Assembly: GCF_028657195.3 (NCBI RefSeq)
Contig: NZ_JANCPR020000036.1
Span: forward strand, 1-64,000
Reading direction: 5' to 3'
DNA: 64,000 bases
From: Streptomyces iconiensis
Lineage (GTDB): Bacteria > Actinomycetota > Actinomycetes > Streptomycetales > Streptomycetaceae
This document shows positions 61,352-64,000 of the stretch, one piece after another (within the stretch, counting starts at the first letter, position 1; each line of letters starts with the position of its first letter). The position numbers and the translations under genes were made by a program. The notes under the pieces were generated by a model, which had not been told where the DNA came from, searched no databases, and saw only the letters and a list, made by a program, of their open reading frames with translations.

Positions 61352-62485
61352 TCACGACGCTGTCTTCTCCGCCAGTACGGGGTTGTCGCGCTCCTCCACC
61401 AGTACGGGGTTGTCGTGCGCGGTGAGGGTGCAGCGTGTGCCCGGGGTGAGCGAGCCGGCCTCCCAGCTGGGCAGGTCGGCCTTCGCCTCGGCCCCTGAGT
61501 CGGTGGTCAGGTGCAGCCTGGTGGTGCTGCCGAGGAACGTGGCGACGCGTACGGTCGCGTGCTCGCCCCCGTCCTGCTCTCCCGTGTGCACCTGGAGCCC
61601 CTCGGGGCGCAGCAGTACGTCGACCGTGCGGCCCGCTTCCGGGTGGGCACCCTGGCCGGTGGTCACGGGGAGCCGCCGCCCGAGCACCTCGACGGTGCCG
61701 CCCTCGCGGACGACGCCGGGCAGCCGGTTCATGGTGCCGACGAACTCCGCGACGAAGGGCGTGGCGGGGCGCTCGTACAACTCGTTGGGCGGGGCGCACT
61801 GTTCGAGGCGGCCGTCCTTCATCACGGCGACGCGGTCCGCCATGGACAGCGCCTCCTCCTGGTCGTGGGTGACGAAGACCGTGGTGATGCCCAGTTCGAG
61901 CTGGAGGCGGCGTATCTCCTCGCGCAGCTGGAGGCGCACCTTGGCGTCGAGCGCGGAGAGCGGCTCGTCGAGGAGCAGCACGCGGGGGCTCACGGCGAGG
62001 GCGCGGGCGAGGGCCACGCGCTGCTGCTGGCCGCCGGAGAGCTGGTGCGGGTAGTGCTTGTCGCGTCCCGGCAGCCCGACGAGTTCGAGCAGTTCGGCGG
62101 CGCGTGCGGCACGTTCGGCCTTGGACGCCTTGCGGACGCGCAGCCCGTAGGCGACGTTCTCGGCCGCCGTCATGTTGGGGAAGAGGCTGTAGGACTGGAA
62201 GACCATGCCGATGTCGCGCTTGTTGGCGGGCAGCCCTGTCACGTCCTCGCCGCCCATGAGGAGTTCGCCCGTGTCGGCGGTCTCGAAGCCCGCGATGATG
62301 CGCAGCGCCGTGGTCTTGCCGCAGCCGGAGGGGCCGAGAAGGGCGACGAGTTCGCCCGGTGCGATGTCGAGGTCGAGCCCGTCGAGTGCGGTGGTGCTCC
62401 CGAAGGCGCGGCGGAGCCCGCCGAGCCGGAGGCCGACGCCGGCGCGTGTGTCGGTGCTGTCCCCGGCGCTGATGGTCGTCGTCAT
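61352..62485 (-). CDS. ABC transporter ATP-binding protein (PotA/AEP type)
   Basis: A 377-residue importer ATPase: Walker A LLGPSGCGKTTAL, Q-loop VFQSYSLFPN, signature LSGGQQQRVALARAL, Walker B VLLLDEPLSALD and the switch His in VTHDQEEAL, followed by a C-terminal TOBE-type domain. ATG 62485 overlaps the permease stop (ATGA). The C-terminus holds an in-frame duplication (DNPVLVEERDNPVLAEK) from a 27-base repeat. Layout with two PhnU/ThiP-type permeases suggests 2-aminoethylphosphonate, polyamine or iron uptake; substrate not determined. Confidence 0.92.
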   Translation of the reverse strand: MTTTISAGDSTDTRAGVGLRLGGLRRAFGSTTALDGLDLDIAPGELVALLGPSGCGKTTALRIIAGFETADTGELLMGGEDVTGLPANKRDIGMVFQSYSLFPNMTAAENVAYGLRVRKASKAERAARAAELLELVGLPGRDKHYPHQLSGGQQQRVALARALAVSPRVLLLDEPLSALDAKVRLQLREEIRRLQLELGITTVFVTHDQEEALSMADRVAVMKDGRLEQCAPPNELYERPATPFVAEFVGTMNRLPGVVREGGTVEVLGRRLPVTTGQGAHPEAGRTVDVLLRPEGLQVHTGEQDGGEHATVRVATFLGSTTRLHLTTDSGAEAKADLPSWEAGSLTPGTRCTLTAHDNPVLVEERDNPVLAEKTAS

Positions 62486-63417
62486 GCGGTGGTCTTCCTC
62501 CGGTTACGGGCTCGCCCGCCGGCGAGGTTGGTGAGCAGAAGCAGCAGGCCCCAGGTGATCAGCAGGCTGAGCATGGCGGCGGCGACGGACAGCTGTGCCT
62601 CGTACTCGCCGACGTGCACCATCCATACGGAGAACGGTTCGAAGCCGAGCACGGTCGCCACGGTGAACTCGCCCAGCACCATGGCCAGGCTGAGCACGGC
62701 GCCGCTGACGACGGCTGAGCGCAGGTTGGGCACGACGACCCGCCACAGCGTCCCCGTACGCGAGGCTCCGAGGCTTCGCGACGCCTCCACCAGGGTCTTC
62801 AGGTCGATGCCGCGCAGCCCGGCGTCCAGCGCGCGGTAGAGGAACGGCAGCGACATGACGGTGTAGACGAGGACGAGCACCAGGGGGAAGTTCTTGTTCT
62901 GGAGGAGCTGGAAGGTGCGGTAGAACGGCGTGGCCGCCAGGTCCTGTTCCCAGGACAGCACCGTGCTGACCCCGGCGACCAGCGCGATCGGCGGCACGAT
63001 GAGCGGCACCATGCACAGCACCTCCACCACGCGGCGCAGCCGCGGCAGCCGCAGCGCGACGACGACCATGGTGGGCACCATCAGCAGCAGCCCGAGCGCG
63101 ACGGTGGCGAGGCCGAGCCGCAGCGAGAGCCCGAGCGCGCTGAGCATGCCCTCGTCGGTGAGCCCCTTGGCGTACGCGTCGAGCGTGAACCCCTTGGCGG
63201 GGTCGTCGACGGTGAACCACAGCGAGGCGAGGATCGGTACGACGAAGTAGAGCGCGGCCAGGAACAGCACCAGCGCGCCCCCGTACGCCCGCTTCGCCCT
63301 CCGGGGCCGCCGCGCCCGCGCGGGCTCCGCCGTCCCGGGCTCCGTCGCTCCGGTCTCCGCCGTCCCCGGCTCCGTTGCCCCGGTCTCCGCCGTCGCGGCG
63401 CTCGTAGCGGCCTTCAT
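62482..63417 (-). CDS. ABC transporter permease (PotC/PhnV type)
   Basis: A 311-residue permease with about six helices. The EAA loop reads TLVEASRSLGASRTGTLWRV. ATG 63417 overlaps the upstream permease stop (ATGA), which decides the start over the ATG three codons earlier. The first 45 residues are an Ala/Thr/Glu/Pro repeat (ETGATEPGTAETGATEPGTA) followed by a basic patch before helix 1. It pairs with the next permease and the ATPase. Confidence 0.9.
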   Translation of the reverse strand: MKAATSAATAETGATEPGTAETGATEPGTAEPARARRPRRAKRAYGGALVLFLAALYFVVPILASLWFTVDDPAKGFTLDAYAKGLTDEGMLSALGLSLRLGLATVALGLLLMVPTMVVVALRLPRLRRVVEVLCMVPLIVPPIALVAGVSTVLSWEQDLAATPFYRTFQLLQNKNFPLVLVLVYTVMSLPFLYRALDAGLRGIDLKTLVEASRSLGASRTGTLWRVVVPNLRSAVVSGAVLSLAMVLGEFTVATVLGFEPFSVWMVHVGEYEAQLSVAAAMLSLLITWGLLLLLTNLAGGRARNRRKTTA

Positions 63418-64000
63418 CCCAGCCATCGGTTGCTCCGTCGTTGCAGCGGAATCTGTACGGCGATGACGATCAGCGCGATCACCACCATGTTGAGGCTCAT
63501 GGCGAGCGCGAGGTTCTCCTGGCCGACCAGCACGTTCCCGGAGAGCGCGTTGGCGATCTGGATGGTGATCAGCGGGACCGAACTGCCCGTCATCACGGCC
63601 GCCGTCGCGTGCGAGGCGAACGCGGTGCCGAACATCAGCACGGCCCCGCCCAGCAGCGAGGGCATCAGCACGGGCAGTCCGACGTGCCGCCAGAACTGCG
63701 CCCGGGTGGCACCGCACGAGGCGGCGGCCTCCCGCCACTGCGCGCGCAGGCCGTCCAGCGCGGGCAGGATGGTGACGACCATGAGCGGCACCATGAAGTA
63801 CAGATAGGCGAGTACGAGCCCTGTGAAGGTGTACAGGCTGAATCCGGTGCGCTGGAGTTCCAGGATTCTCGTCACGGTTCCCGTGGTGCCGAGCGTGGCG
63901 ATGAAGGCGAAGGCGAGCGGGGCGCCGCTGAAGTTCGCGAAGACGCCCGATGCGGAGACGATCGCCTTTCTCAGCTTGCTTTTCCCTGAGTTGATGACCG
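63414..64000 (-). CDS. ABC transporter permease (PotB/PhnU type), partial
   Basis: The C-terminal part of a permease whose frame is open to the window edge, so its start lies beyond 64000. Visible features are FSGAPLAFAFIATLGTTGTV, helix LVLAYLYFMVPLMVVTILPA and the EAA loop WREAAASCGATRAQFWRHVG. The SGAPLAFAFIATLG stretch is characteristic of the PhnU/FbpB group. A binding-protein gene is expected upstream. Confidence 0.88.
   Translation of the reverse strand, partial: VINSGKSKLRKAIVSASGVFANFSGAPLAFAFIATLGTTGTVTRILELQRTGFSLYTFTGLVLAYLYFMVPLMVVTILPALDGLRAQWREAAASCGATRAQFWRHVGLPVLMPSLLGGAVLMFGTAFASHATAAVMTGSSVPLITIQIANALSGNVLVGQENLALAMSLNMVVIALIVIAVQIPLQRRSNRWLG

Noticed and set aside
1..64000. 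tRNA, rRNA or riboswitch genes
   Set aside because: None recognised on reading; a covariance-model scan would be needed to exclude small RNAs.

Overview
The window is very GC-rich actinomycete DNA and almost certainly comes from Streptomyces or a close relative. The evidence is GC-dominated third codon positions, a subtilisin-inhibitor (SSI) gene, two WhiJ-type clusters (XRE/DUF5753 regulators with DUF397 proteins), RHS toxins with type VII-like leaders, a DUF3039 protein and a UPF0301 protein beside murA, and rare TTA codons. No rRNA, tRNA, CRISPR array, integrase or insertion sequence was seen.

Layout. 1-3.2 kb: LysR regulator, cysteine dioxygenase and YeiH-type sulfur-anion exporter, with matching TCCAA/TTGGA inverted repeats before the first two. 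3.5-5.0 kb: MFS transporter. 5.3-12.1 kb: RHS toxin locus 1 (small partner protein, frameshifted RHS giant, then immunity-like genes of lower GC). 12.2-14.9 kb: WhiJ-type cluster 1 (four DUF397 genes as two duplicated pairs, XRE regulator, ATPase-fold protein). 14.9-22.4 kb: exported proteins (amidase, FG-GAP propeller, two paralogous anchored proteins plus remnant of a third, LPETG protein) and an alpha/beta hydrolase. 22.6-29.1 kb: three-subunit molybdenum hydroxylase operon. 29.7-34.6 kb: carbohydrate ABC operon ending in beta-N-acetylhexosaminidase. 35-36.6 kb: small membrane protein and methyltransferase. 36.8-43.5 kb: RHS toxin locus 2, intact, ending in a probable ADP-ribosyltransferase domain. 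44.1-48.0 kb: SSI inhibitor and WhiJ-type cluster 2. 48.3-58.3 kb: mixed chromosomal genes (M55 peptidase, NPP1-like lipoprotein, HAD phosphatase, MFS pump, antibiotic kinase, GNAT, SMI1/KNR4, NADAR, DUF3039). 58.4-61.1 kb: UPF0301 and murA. 61.3-64.0 kb: ABC importer operon running off the window.

Three points stand out. First, the two RHS loci share one architecture: a helical partner gene overlapping a giant RHS gene by its stop/start codons, with unrelated C-terminal toxins (ParB-like versus ADP-ribosyltransferase-like). Second, four genes carry single-base frameshifts whose correction restores a sensible reading frame; they are either decay or consensus errors and should be settled from reads. 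Third, many genes have short tandem duplications at or just past their 3' ends, several including the stop codon, an unusual recurring pattern.
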